Assembly (NCBI GenBank): GCA_004322015.1
Contig: SCQT01000178.1
Span: 1 to 33,864, forward strand
Length of the DNA stretch: 33,864 nucleotides
Reading direction: 5' to 3'
DNA from: Chitinophagaceae bacterium
GTDB taxonomy: Bacteria > Bacteroidota > Bacteroidia > Chitinophagales > Chitinophagaceae
A program made the position numbers and the translations under genes. The stretch's first letter is position 1, and each line of letters begins with the position of its first letter. Shown one piece after another: positions 16,203 through 23,620 of the stretch. The notes under the pieces are model-generated. The model had not been told where the DNA came from, ran no database searches, and saw nothing but the letters and a program-made list of their open reading frames with translations.

Positions 16203-17165
16203 ATGCGAAATACGAAAGAACGAATACTGGTGATCGGGGCTTGCGGACAAATTGGAGTGGAACTGACACTGGCTTTGCGGAAAATGTACGGAGATACTAA
16301 TGTAGTGGCTTCCGACTTAAGAAATGAGCATCCTTTATTGGCAGGTTCAGGACCGTATGTCTCCCTGGATGTGATGAATAAAGAAATGCTGCACGTGCTC
16401 GTGATCCGGCATAATATTACACAGGTTTATCATCTGGCCGCCATTCTTTCTGCTACGGGAGAAAAAAATCCTGCACTTGCCTGGCACATCAACATGCAAA
16501 GCCTGATCAATGTATTGGAAATAGCTAAAGAAGAAAGTTTACATAAAATATACTGGCCCAGCTCTATTGCGGTTTTCGGACATAATTCCCCAAGGGAAAA
16601 TACGCCGCAACACACTATTATTGAACCGTCCACCGTCTATGGCATCAGTAAATTTGCCGGTGAGCGCTGGTGCGAATATTATCATAAGCATTTTGGAGTG
16701 GATGTACGAAGCGTGCGTTATCCGGGCCTGATCAGCTATAAATCTTCTCCAGGGGGGGGTACTACGGATTATGCCATAGAAATGTTTCATGAGGCATTGG
16801 AGAACGGCCACTATAAGAGTTACATAGCTGAAAATACCTATTTACCAATGATGTATATGCCTGATGCCATCCGTGCCACCATAGAACTGATGGAAACAGA
16901 TGCTGAAAATATTTCACTGCATACTTCCTATAATCTGAACGCCGTCAGCTTTTCACCTAAAGAAATTGCCGCAGAGATTAAGAAACATGTCCCGGGCTTT
17001 ACCGTCAGCTATGAACCGGATTACCGCCAGGAAATTGCCGATAGCTGGCCACAAAGCATTGATGACAACCTTGCGCGTAAAGACTGGAAATGGAGGCCGG
17101 AGTACGATCTTTCCGCCATGACGGCGGATATGCTGAAAAACCTGAAGCAACAGAAAGGTAAATGA
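16203..17165 (+). CDS. L-threonine 3-dehydrogenase, SDR (epimerase-like) type
   Basis: This extended short-chain dehydrogenase has 320 residues. The nucleotide-binding glycine motif is at the N-terminus (VIGACGQIGVE), and the catalytic pair is Tyr146/Lys150 (YGISKFAGE). The stretch GGTTDYAIEMFHEALENGHY followed by YLPMMYMPDAIRATIELME is characteristic of the epimerase-like threonine dehydrogenases that convert L-threonine to 2-amino-3-ketobutyrate with NAD. The reading frame extends 7 codons upstream to a TTG, but a promoter box covers that position, so ATG 16203 is preferred. The 2-amino-3-ketobutyrate ligase partner is not in the window. The small hypothetical gene converges 6 nt after the stop. 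Confidence 0.88.
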   Translation: MRNTKERILVIGACGQIGVELTLALRKMYGDTNVVASDLRNEHPLLAGSGPYVSLDVMNKEMLHVLVIRHNITQVYHLAAILSATGEKNPALAWHINMQSLINVLEIAKEESLHKIYWPSSIAVFGHNSPRENTPQHTIIEPSTVYGISKFAGERWCEYYHKHFGVDVRSVRYPGLISYKSSPGGGTTDYAIEMFHEALENGHYKSYIAENTYLPMMYMPDAIRATIELMETDAENISLHTSYNLNAVSFSPKEIAAEIKKHVPGFTVSYEPDYRQEIADSWPQSIDDNLARKDWKWRPEYDLSAMTADMLKNLKQQKGK

Positions 17166-17171
17166 GGGATT

Positions 17172-17579
17172 TTATTTGGAGGGTGGACTGAAGGGTCTTA
17201 TCAGCTTATTAATAACAGTATCGGGTGTTTTCTTCCTATATGAGTTAGGCATGTTATCTGCACCGTCGTTTTTCCCATTAAACAGTAGAATGACAGGCAT
17301 GTGATCAGGATTTCCATTTCCGGGAATATAGGCCTCCATATTATCAGGAGATAATGTTATAACAGAGGGAAGACCGCCTAACCTGGAAATCTTTTTATTT
17401 AAAGCAAGTAGCCGTAAAGAATCCTCTTTGAAATTTTGACTATATAATTCTCCCCGGTAGTCGTCCTGTTTTGTATTTGGTTGACCAATTTTATTTCTCA
17501 GTTGTGCACGGACGCTGATAGCAATGAACAACAAAATGATACTTGTCAAACAAGGAAATAAGATAGATAGGATTTTCAT
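17172..17579 (-). CDS. Small secreted hypothetical protein
   Basis: I do not recognise this 135-residue protein. It begins with a signal peptide (MKILSILFPCLTSIILLFIA, likely cleavage after SVRA). The mature part is hydrophilic, with LGGLPSVITLSPDNMEAYIP and MPVILLFNGKNDGADNMPN. The SPDNMEAYIP segment may pack as a beta hairpin, but no family is evident. It converges with the threonine dehydrogenase gene (6-nt gap). It diverges from the MFS gene at 17675 across a region with a 9-bp inverted repeat, so the two could share control. Confidence 0.6.
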   Translation of the reverse strand: MKILSILFPCLTSIILLFIAISVRAQLRNKIGQPNTKQDDYRGELYSQNFKEDSLRLLALNKKISRLGGLPSVITLSPDNMEAYIPGNGNPDHMPVILLFNGKNDGADNMPNSYRKKTPDTVINKLIRPFSPPSK

Positions 17580-17602
17580 CTCCGCTAAGCTTTTAATATC
17601 TG

Positions 17603-17632
17603 CAGTTTAAGAAATAAAAATTACTTAAACTG
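17603..17632. promoter_or_regulatory. Operator-like inverted repeat in a divergent promoter region
   Basis: CAGTTTAAG (17603-17611) and CTTAAACTG (17624-17632) form a perfect 9-bp inverted repeat with a 12-nt AT-rich spacer. Arm centres are 21 bp apart, two helical turns. It lies between the start codons of the divergent genes at 17579 (minus) and 17675 (plus). No T-tract follows either arm, so an operator is more likely than a terminator. The cognate regulator is unknown. Confidence 0.5.
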
Positions 17633-17674
17633 AAGAATTTTCGTATTTTGTAACTCTATTTTCACCACTCTTTT

Positions 17675-19018
17675 ATGGAAGTTACGGACCAAATAAAAAA
17701 AGTAGCCACCTATAAGCCCAGGCTTAGCTTCTGGCAGATATGGAATATGAGTTTCGGGTTCTTCGGAATTCAATTTGGATGGGGTTTGCAGATGGGCAAT
17801 ATGAGCGCTATTTATGAATATCTGGGAGCCAAGCCTGATCAGATCCCCATTCTCTGGCTGGCAGCGCCATTAACCGGTTTGATTGTCCAGCCCATTATCG
17901 GCAGCCTGAGCGATCATACCTGGGGAAGGTTCGGCAGGCGCCGTCCTTATTTTTTCGCAGGTGCCGTGCTGAGTTCCGTCGCCCTTGTCTTTATGCCCAT
18001 GTCCTCTTACCTGTGGATGGCAGCAGGACTGCTTTGGATTTTAGATACTTCCATCAATATTAGCATGGAACCTTTCCGGGCATTCGTGGCGGATATGCTG
18101 CCGTCTGAACAGCGAACTAAAGGTTTTGCCATGCAATCTTTTTTTATCGGTATTGGCGCAGTGCTTGCTTCCATATTGCCTTATTTATTGCACGTGGTAT
18201 GGAAAGTGGACAAAGTGCATAACGGACACGCTATTCCCGATTCCGTCCGTATCTCTTTCTATGCAGGGGCTGTCGTTTTTTTCGGAGCCGTTCTATATAC
18301 TGTCCTGAGGACAAAAGAATATCCGCCGGAGGATATGGAAAAATTTCACCGGGAGAAAGAGGATAAAAAGAGTTTTCGTGTACAGGTAAAAGAAATCACC
18401 AACGGAATTTTTCACATGCCTGTCGTAATGCGACAATTAGCGCTGGTACAGTTTTTTACCTGGATGGGATTATTTTTCATGTGGATATATTTTACGGTGG
18501 CAATCCCCAAGACCTGCTTTGGCAATCCCCCGGTAGGTTCACAGGAGTATATTACCGCCACCCAATGGGGAAGCGTATGCTTTGGCTTTTACAGTTTAAT
18601 CACCTTTTTATTTGCATTTTTATTACCAAGGATGGCACATGTCTTTTCGAGAAAAACAACCCATGTGATCTGTCTGTTTTTGGGTGGAGTAAGCCTTATA
18701 GCAGTCTGGTTTATTCATAACCCCTATCTTTTACTTCTTCCCATGACCGGCGTGGGAATTGCCTGGGCAAGTATTCTGGCTATGCCTTATGCTATTTTAT
18801 CTACACACATCCCGCAGGAAAAAATGGGATTATTTATGGGGATATTTAATTTTTTTATTGTACTCCCTGAGATCATCTCCACATTGTTTTTTGGTTTCGT
18901 GCTTTCTCATTTCCTGCACAATGATACCGTACTGGCTGTAGTGACAGGCGGCGTGGTATTGATAATTGCAGGGCTGTTGATGCTGCGGGTATATGATCAT
19001 GAGAAGGAGCTTGGCTGA
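17675..19018 (+). CDS. MFS sugar:cation symporter, GPH/SLC45-like
   Basis: The 447-residue membrane protein has about 12 hydrophobic helices. The loop after helix 2-3 reads GSLSDHTWGRFGRRRPYFFAG, the signature of the sucrose/maltose symporter (SLC45, GPH-like) group. Other family-like text includes WNMSFGFFGIQFGWGLQMGN at the first helix and EPFRAFVADMLP. Members import disaccharides or glucosides with protons. The substrate cannot be fixed here. It faces the GntR/ROK locus but is separated from it by the barnase-barstar pair on the other strand. A weak TATTTTG box lies 30 nt before the start. Confidence 0.85.
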   Translation: MEVTDQIKKVATYKPRLSFWQIWNMSFGFFGIQFGWGLQMGNMSAIYEYLGAKPDQIPILWLAAPLTGLIVQPIIGSLSDHTWGRFGRRRPYFFAGAVLSSVALVFMPMSSYLWMAAGLLWILDTSINISMEPFRAFVADMLPSEQRTKGFAMQSFFIGIGAVLASILPYLLHVVWKVDKVHNGHAIPDSVRISFYAGAVVFFGAVLYTVLRTKEYPPEDMEKFHREKEDKKSFRVQVKEITNGIFHMPVVMRQLALVQFFTWMGLFFMWIYFTVAIPKTCFGNPPVGSQEYITATQWGSVCFGFYSLITFLFAFLLPRMAHVFSRKTTHVICLFLGGVSLIAVWFIHNPYLLLLPMTGVGIAWASILAMPYAILSTHIPQEKMGLFMGIFNFFIVLPEIISTLFFGFVLSHFLHNDTVLAVVTGGVVLIIAGLLMLRVYDHEKELG

Positions 19019-19100
19019 ATAATGGCGGCCTAAGGGGAATCCCCAGGCTTTGTGTGATCTTTGCAGGTTTTGCTTTAAAAAAACAAATAAGAACGCCTTT

Positions 19101-19433
19101 TTAGGGATGCGCTAAATAAACCACTTCCACTTTTTCATTATCTGATGAATTAAGAATATCTAAAAAAGCATGTTTCTTTCCAGGCTCTCCGGATAATAAT
19201 TGATCCACACCGGCGACAATGATCTTCACTTTTTCCTCCTTCACCCATTCCAGATCCGAAAGCACTTCTTCCAACGCATCTAAATTCCTCCCAAAATAGA
19301 CAGGCAGGGAAAGCTGCCGCTGCAAAGAATCGTAGCAATCGTTCATAATTTGACAGAAATGCCCATCTAAAAAAATATAGCGGGTATGATCAGATGCGAA
19401 ATAATTCTCAGGTAAATGCAATACTTTGCTCAT
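19101..19433 (-). CDS. Barstar-family ribonuclease inhibitor
   Basis: The 110-residue protein carries the barstar core: IFLDGHFCQIMNDCYDSLQ, then LPVYFGRNLDALEEVLSDLE, which holds the acidic helix that plugs the barnase active site, then a final strand VEVVYLAHP. It lies directly after a barnase-type gene. The frame can start with GTG at 19436, overlapping the barnase stop by 1 nt, or ATG at 19433; the ATG is chosen. Coupled translation would keep the inhibitor in step with the enzyme. It has no signal peptide, so it acts in the cytoplasm. Confidence 0.88.
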   Translation of the reverse strand: MSKVLHLPENYFASDHTRYIFLDGHFCQIMNDCYDSLQRQLSLPVYFGRNLDALEEVLSDLEWVKEEKVKIIVAGVDQLLSGEPGKKHAFLDILNSSDNEKVEVVYLAHP

Positions 19434-19435
19434 CA

Positions 19436-19879
19436 CTATTTTACTTGTACAAATGACCGGTAATGATTATTGGTGTACCATGCCCTTCCGTCGCTGCCGG
19501 TAATCAATCTTTCCGTCCCCCTGTTTTCACCTTCTATTTTAGGATTCACATCCCATTCCTGGTATTCAATGGGGTTCCCGGCAGTATCTGTTTCCGGCAG
19601 CATCTGTTCCCTGTTCTGAAAGACCCGCCCGCCTACATATCCGTCCATGGCTTGATGGTGGGTAAGCACATAATTTAAAACCACATAAACTTTATGCGGA
19701 ATGTCCGGATTATCAGGACTGTTTTGAATCTGTTTATTGGCAATGGGAGCCTGTTGGGATTGTGCGGGGACAGAATTATTTTGCGGATTGTGCCCGCTGA
19801 ATACCTGTTTCCCTGCGAGCAGTCCTATGACAATACCGATAATGATACCCAGGATGAACGGCCCATAATATCTTTTCAT
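19436..19879 (-). CDS. Exported barnase/RNase Sa-type guanyl ribonuclease
   Basis: The 147-residue product has an N-terminal membrane or signal segment (FILGIIIGIVIGLLAG), a Gln/Asn/Pro-rich linker (about 28-60) and a microbial guanyl-RNase domain (about 61-147). The motifs VFQNREQMLP, EYQEWDVNP, RGTERLITGSDG and NNHYRSF match the family. The catalytic triad is readable as Glu108, Arg124 and His139, with spacing close to that of RNase Sa (54/69/85) and barnase (73/87/102). The segment lacks an obvious cleavage site, so the enzyme may stay membrane-anchored with its domain outside. It is coupled to the barstar gene. Confidence 0.87.
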   Translation of the reverse strand: MKRYYGPFILGIIIGIVIGLLAGKQVFSGHNPQNNSVPAQSQQAPIANKQIQNSPDNPDIPHKVYVVLNYVLTHHQAMDGYVGGRVFQNREQMLPETDTAGNPIEYQEWDVNPKIEGENRGTERLITGSDGRAWYTNNHYRSFVQVK

Positions 19880-19883
19880 CTTT

Positions 19884-19891
19884 CAAAGATA
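19884..19891 (-). promoter_or_regulatory. -7 box of the barnase gene
   Basis: TATCTTTG on the minus strand matches TAnnTTTG exactly and is only 4 nt (AAAG) from the ATG. No good -33 box is seen at 19-21 nt. Transcription would start at about the A of the start codon. Confidence 0.5.
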
Positions 19892-19899
19892 AGGTATTC

Positions 19900-19931
19900 A
19901 TTGCCGAATTGTTTTACAAAATGTATGTTTG
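19900..19931 (+). promoter_or_regulatory. Candidate promoter of the GntR gene
   Basis: ATTG (19900-19903), a 20-nt spacer, then TATGTTTG (19924-19931), an exact -7 box, 18 nt before the ATG. An imperfect inverted repeat, TTGT-TTT-ACAA (19909-19919), lies in the spacer and could be an autoregulatory site. The divergent barnase box overlaps this region. Confidence 0.5.
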
Positions 19932-19949
19932 CATGGATAATCGTACACA

Positions 19950-20675
19950 ATGGATATCAAAATAGATCACCAAAGCCCCCTTCCCCTGCACAATCAGATA
20001 GAACAATTATTTCGTAAGCTGATCCAGTCAAAAGAATATGCTAAAGGCGCTCCATTGCCAAAAGAAGAAGAACTTGCCAACCGCTTAGGCGTTTCCAGAA
20101 ATACCATCCGGCAGGCCACTAACAAGCTGGAGCATGAAGGATTAATTACACGTAAAAAAGGAGTGGGCACTTTTGTTACCTCGCACGGAGTATCCACTCA
20201 GCTTAGCAACTGGCATAGCTTTACCATGGAAATGATGGAAAAAAAGATCGCCCTCAACAATTTAGAAATCAATGTGTCTCTGGTTAAAGCGGATGAAAAG
20301 CTGGCTCACTTTTTTCGTATAAGAAAAAATACAAAAGTATTACAACTCAGGCGGCTACGCGCTATTGATGACGAACCGGTTGTCTATTTTGAAAGTTGTT
20401 TTCATCCAAGAATCGGGCTTGAGGAAACTGAAGATTTCAATCAGCCGTTATACCAGTTGTTGGAAAATAAATTCGGAATAATTGTGGTACGGTCCAGCGA
20501 ACATATCCGTGCGCAGTTAGCCGGCGCTATGGCAAAAAAGTTAGGCATCCATACTAATGATCCGGTGCTGGTAAGAGAACGTTTTGTGTATGATCCGGGA
20601 GACCGTCCTATAGAGTACAATATTGGTTTTTACCGCGCAGATAAATTTACCTATTCTATTGATATAAAAAAATGA
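19950..20675 (+). CDS. GntR-family regulator, HutC subfamily with UTRA domain
   Basis: The 241-residue regulator has an N-terminal winged helix (LPLHNQIEQLFRKLI, then LGVSRNTIRQATNKLEHEGL and the wing RKKGVGTFV). A UTRA ligand-binding domain follows (about 95-235; LQLRRLRAIDDEPVVYFESC, NDPVLVRERFVYDPGDRPIE). UTRA domains bind small effectors, often sugar phosphates. It lies 67 nt ahead of the ROK-isomerase fusion on the same strand. The natural inference is a repressor of this mannose locus, released by a pathway sugar or its phosphate. Confidence 0.92.
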   Translation: MDIKIDHQSPLPLHNQIEQLFRKLIQSKEYAKGAPLPKEEELANRLGVSRNTIRQATNKLEHEGLITRKKGVGTFVTSHGVSTQLSNWHSFTMEMMEKKIALNNLEINVSLVKADEKLAHFFRIRKNTKVLQLRRLRAIDDEPVVYFESCFHPRIGLEETEDFNQPLYQLLENKFGIIVVRSSEHIRAQLAGAMAKKLGIHTNDPVLVRERFVYDPGDRPIEYNIGFYRADKFTYSIDIKK

Positions 20676-20689
20676 TCAGACATCAAAAA

Positions 20690-20722
20690 TTCGGAAATAA
20701 TCAAATAATATTTCTATTTTTG
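20690..20722 (+). promoter_or_regulatory. Candidate promoter and operator of the ROK-isomerase gene
   Basis: A weak -33 box TTCG (20690-20693), a 21-nt spacer, then TATTTTTG (20715-20722), an exact TAnnTTTG match. The spacer holds an inverted repeat GAAATA/TATTTC (20694-20699 and 20709-20714), well placed for a repressor such as the upstream GntR protein. The box ends 2 nt before an ATG at 20725, so that codon is probably upstream of the transcript and the start at 20743 or 20746 is more likely. Confidence 0.45.
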
Positions 20723-20742
20723 GCATGTTTAAACATTTATAC

Positions 20743-23418
20743 ATGATGTATATTTTAGGACTGGATATCGGCGGGACCCATATTTCAGGCGGATTAACGG
20801 ATGCATGTTCAGGGTACATATTGGGTGGAAGTCCTATAAGCTGTCCGATCCGGGCGGCTGATAACGAGAAGTCTATCTTAGCTGAATGGGTAAATGGAAT
20901 AATAAAAATCCTGGGCGGCATTTCTACCGGGTCTCTTCAGGGAATGGGGATTGCCATGCCTGGTCCATTTGATTACGAGAATGGCATTTCTCTTATAAAA
21001 GGACTGAGTAAATATGAGGCATTGTATGGAGTCAATGTCAGGAATGAGCTGAAGAACAGGCTACAGTTACGGGATGATTTCCCTGTTTATTTCGAAAATG
21101 ATGCTGTGTGCTTTGTTATGGGCGAATATGCTTATGGCCGGGCTAAATCCTTTTCTAAAGTATTGGCTGTTACACTGGGAACCGGCACCGGTTCAGCATT
21201 TCTGCAGAATGGGCAACCTGTGAAAAGTGGGAAAACAGTTCCCGCCGGAGGCATGATTTATCATCTCCCTTATCAGAATGGCATAGCTGATGACCGCTTC
21301 TCAGCAAGAGGTTTGTTACAAGACTATGAAAAGTTGTCGTGTCGAAAAGCAGATAACGTACAGCGTCTTTATGAACTGGCAGAAAGGGAGGAGACTATCG
21401 CAGTCAAAGTCTTCGCTGATTTTGGAAAAGATTTTGGAAAATTTCTGGTCCCGCTGCTAAAATCTTTCGAAGCGGAATGTTTGTTGCTGGGAGGCAACGT
21501 CAGCCACGCTTTTCCTTTTTTCGGTAAAGCTTTAAAAGAGACCCTGGATCAAAATCAATTAACGCTAAAAATAGTTTTATCGGAATTAAAAGAAAAAGCG
21601 GCCATTTTAGGAGCTGCAAGCTTAGTGAAAAAGAAGTTAAAAAAGGATCCTGCGAATACAGGCTTTCGTAAAACAAAAGAGCGTTTATTACCGCTTAAAA
21701 AAGACAATCCGGATAATCAATACGATATATACCCTGTATTTCATTTACCTGATCATTCGATTTATACCGGAATAAATTCTTTGATAAATTATATTATTGA
21801 ACAAAAAACAGTTATCATAGATGGCTATGCGGGAATTTTCTGGGAGAAGTTGAAGCAGGATATAAAAAACTATTTACCTGCGGGCTTAAAAATAAATATG
21901 CAGGACACGAATGAATGGTTTTTATCCGAAACGGAGATCGAAAAGTTGGTAACTCCTTATCTCGGAGAAAAAGATGCTGTCTGGGGGACAAAATGCGACA
22001 GGACATTATCCGATTTTTTTGATCATCATAAGATAGCATCCTACTCTCCGGACCCCGCATCGGATATTAATATACTTATCGGAACCGGGGCAGCGCTTTC
22101 ATCCCGGGAGGCTTCAGTTATTTACTTCGATCTGCCTAAAAATGAATTGCAATATCGGATGCGGGCAGGAAGGATTTTTAATCTTGGAACTGATAAAATA
22201 TCCAATCAGGCTGAAATGTACAAGCGATCCTATTTTGTGGATTGGGTGGTGCTGAACAGGCACAAAAAAGATATCCTGAAAAGGATAAAGATCGTTGCCG
22301 ATAGCCAGAGACCGGATGCCATTACCTGGATATTTTTTAATGACCTGGAAAATGCCTTGCAGAAGATGAGTGAAAATATATTCAGGGTCAGGCCCTGGTT
22401 TGAACCGGGAGCATGGGGGGGACAATGGATCAAAAAAAATATTCCGGGAGTGAACCGGGAAGAAGTGAATTATGCCTGGTCCTTTGAATTAATTACGCCG
22501 GAGAACGGGTTATTATTGGAAAGCAACGAGCTGATGCTTGAGATATCATTCGACTTCATGATGTTTCTTCATAACAGGGATGTGTTAGGTGAAAAACATG
22601 CTGATAGATTCGGGGATGAGTTTCCCATTCGTTTTGATTTTCTGGATACTGTCCGAGGAGGTAACCTTTCCATTCAATGCCACCCTTCCCTCAACTATAT
22701 AAGGGAAAACTTCGGCGAGTGTTTTACTCAGGACGAGACTTATTATATTTTAGAAGCAGACAAAGCCTCAGGCGTTTATCTGGGATTTCAGGAAGATATT
22801 GACCCGGTAAGCTTCAGAAAAGAGCTGGAAGATAGCTATAACAAAAAGGTAGAGGTGGATATCACCCGGTTTGTGCAATACCATCCTTCAAAAAGGCATG
22901 ATCTTTTTCTGATACCCAACGGAACCATTCATAGCGCCGGCAAAGGAAATTTAGTTTTAGAGATCAGCGCTACCCCTTATATCTTTACCTTTAAAATGTA
23001 TGACTGGCTGCGACTTGATCTCAACGGAGAACCCAGACCTATCAATATCGAACGTGCTTTTCATAATCTGCATTTTGACAGAAAAGGAGAAAGAGTAAAA
23101 GAAGAATTAATTTCACAACCTTATTTACTGAATGAAGGAGAAGGGTGGAAATGTGATCATCTACCCACCCATCCTGCACATTTTTATGATATTCACCGCT
23201 ACGAGTTTGAAGATAAGGTAGAAATAGATACGAATGGAAGTTGTCATGTCCTGATGCTGGTGGAAGGCAGCCTGATATTGGTAGCGACTAAAAACGGTTT
23301 CCGTCAGCGTTTTCATTATGCAGAAACTTTTGTGATCCCTGCGGCTGCGGAAAGTTATCTGCTGATTAATGAAGGAGCGGGAAAAGCGAAAGTAGTAAAA
23401 GCATTTTTGAAGGACTAA
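20743..23418 (+). CDS. Fusion of ROK sugar kinase, degenerate kinase-like domain and class I mannose-6-phosphate isomerase
   Basis: The 891-residue protein has three parts. (1) A ROK kinase (1-300): phosphate loop ILGLDIGGTHISGG, catalytic FENDA (Asp120), LGTGTGSA. The usual ExGH and CxCGxxGC zinc motifs are absent, replaced by GGMIYHLPYQ and IADDRFSARGLL. (2) A middle domain (about 325-545): VIIDGYAGIFWEKLKQ sits where a uridine-kinase P-loop would be but lacks GKS/T; DFFDHHKIASYSPDP and YFDLPKNELQYRMRAG follow. (3) A class I mannose-6-phosphate isomerase cupin (about 546-891): IQCHP (Gln645, His647), Glu671 and His730 as probable zinc ligands. It would phosphorylate mannose and isomerise it to fructose-6-phosphate. 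The frame opens at 20725, but the promoter position and ROK alignment favour 20743. Confidence 0.85.
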   Translation: MMYILGLDIGGTHISGGLTDACSGYILGGSPISCPIRAADNEKSILAEWVNGIIKILGGISTGSLQGMGIAMPGPFDYENGISLIKGLSKYEALYGVNVRNELKNRLQLRDDFPVYFENDAVCFVMGEYAYGRAKSFSKVLAVTLGTGTGSAFLQNGQPVKSGKTVPAGGMIYHLPYQNGIADDRFSARGLLQDYEKLSCRKADNVQRLYELAEREETIAVKVFADFGKDFGKFLVPLLKSFEAECLLLGGNVSHAFPFFGKALKETLDQNQLTLKIVLSELKEKAAILGAASLVKKKLKKDPANTGFRKTKERLLPLKKDNPDNQYDIYPVFHLPDHSIYTGINSLINYIIEQKTVIIDGYAGIFWEKLKQDIKNYLPAGLKINMQDTNEWFLSETEIEKLVTPYLGEKDAVWGTKCDRTLSDFFDHHKIASYSPDPASDINILIGTGAALSSREASVIYFDLPKNELQYRMRAGRIFNLGTDKISNQAEMYKRSYFVDWVVLNRHKKDILKRIKIVADSQRPDAITWIFFNDLENALQKMSENIFRVRPWFEPGAWGGQWIKKNIPGVNREEVNYAWSFELITPENGLLLESNELMLEISFDFMMFLHNRDVLGEKHADRFGDEFPIRFDFLDTVRGGNLSIQCHPSLNYIRENFGECFTQDETYYILEADKASGVYLGFQEDIDPVSFRKELEDSYNKKVEVDITRFVQYHPSKRHDLFLIPNGTIHSAGKGNLVLEISATPYIFTFKMYDWLRLDLNGEPRPINIERAFHNLHFDRKGERVKEELISQPYLLNEGEGWKCDHLPTHPAHFYDIHRYEFEDKVEIDTNGSCHVLMLVEGSLILVATKNGFRQRFHYAETFVIPAAAESYLLINEGAGKAKVVKAFLKD

Positions 23419-23419
23419 A

Positions 23420-23594
23420 TCACAAAAGACAAATTGCAAAATTCAAATAAATAACAAATCACAATAAATAATTTCAAAACTATTGCTTGGATGCATATGA
23501 ACTATGCCAGAGAATCTCGATTATAAAGGTTTAGCTTGGGGATTGGGGGTTTGAGAATTATTTGTTATTTGTCATTTGTATTTTGCTATTTTAT
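23420..23594. repeat. CAAA/TTTG intergenic element, copy C
   Basis: This fills the 202-nt gap between the ROK-isomerase gene and the sugar porter. The left half is CAAAAGACAAATTGCAAAATT (23422-23442) and ATAACAAATCACAATAAATA; the right half is ATTATTTGTTATTTGTCATT (from 23557) and TGTATTTTGC. The halves are approximately inverted. As in copy A, a G-rich patch (GGGGATTGGGGG, 23539-23550) is present. Confidence 0.55.
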
Positions 23595-23620
23595 TAAGTC
23601 GTTCCCATAATATCTAATAT

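Noticed and set aside
19019-19100. GGGG-AAT-CCCC and nearby A-runs between the symporter and barstar genes as a bidirectional terminator
   Set aside because: The GC stem has only a 3-nt loop and the A/T-runs are not adjacent to it on either strand.
20725-20742. ATG at 20725 as the start of the ROK-isomerase protein
   Set aside because: An exact promoter -7 box ends 2 nt before it, and the ROK family starts right at the MYILGLDIGGTH strand, favouring 20743 or 20746.
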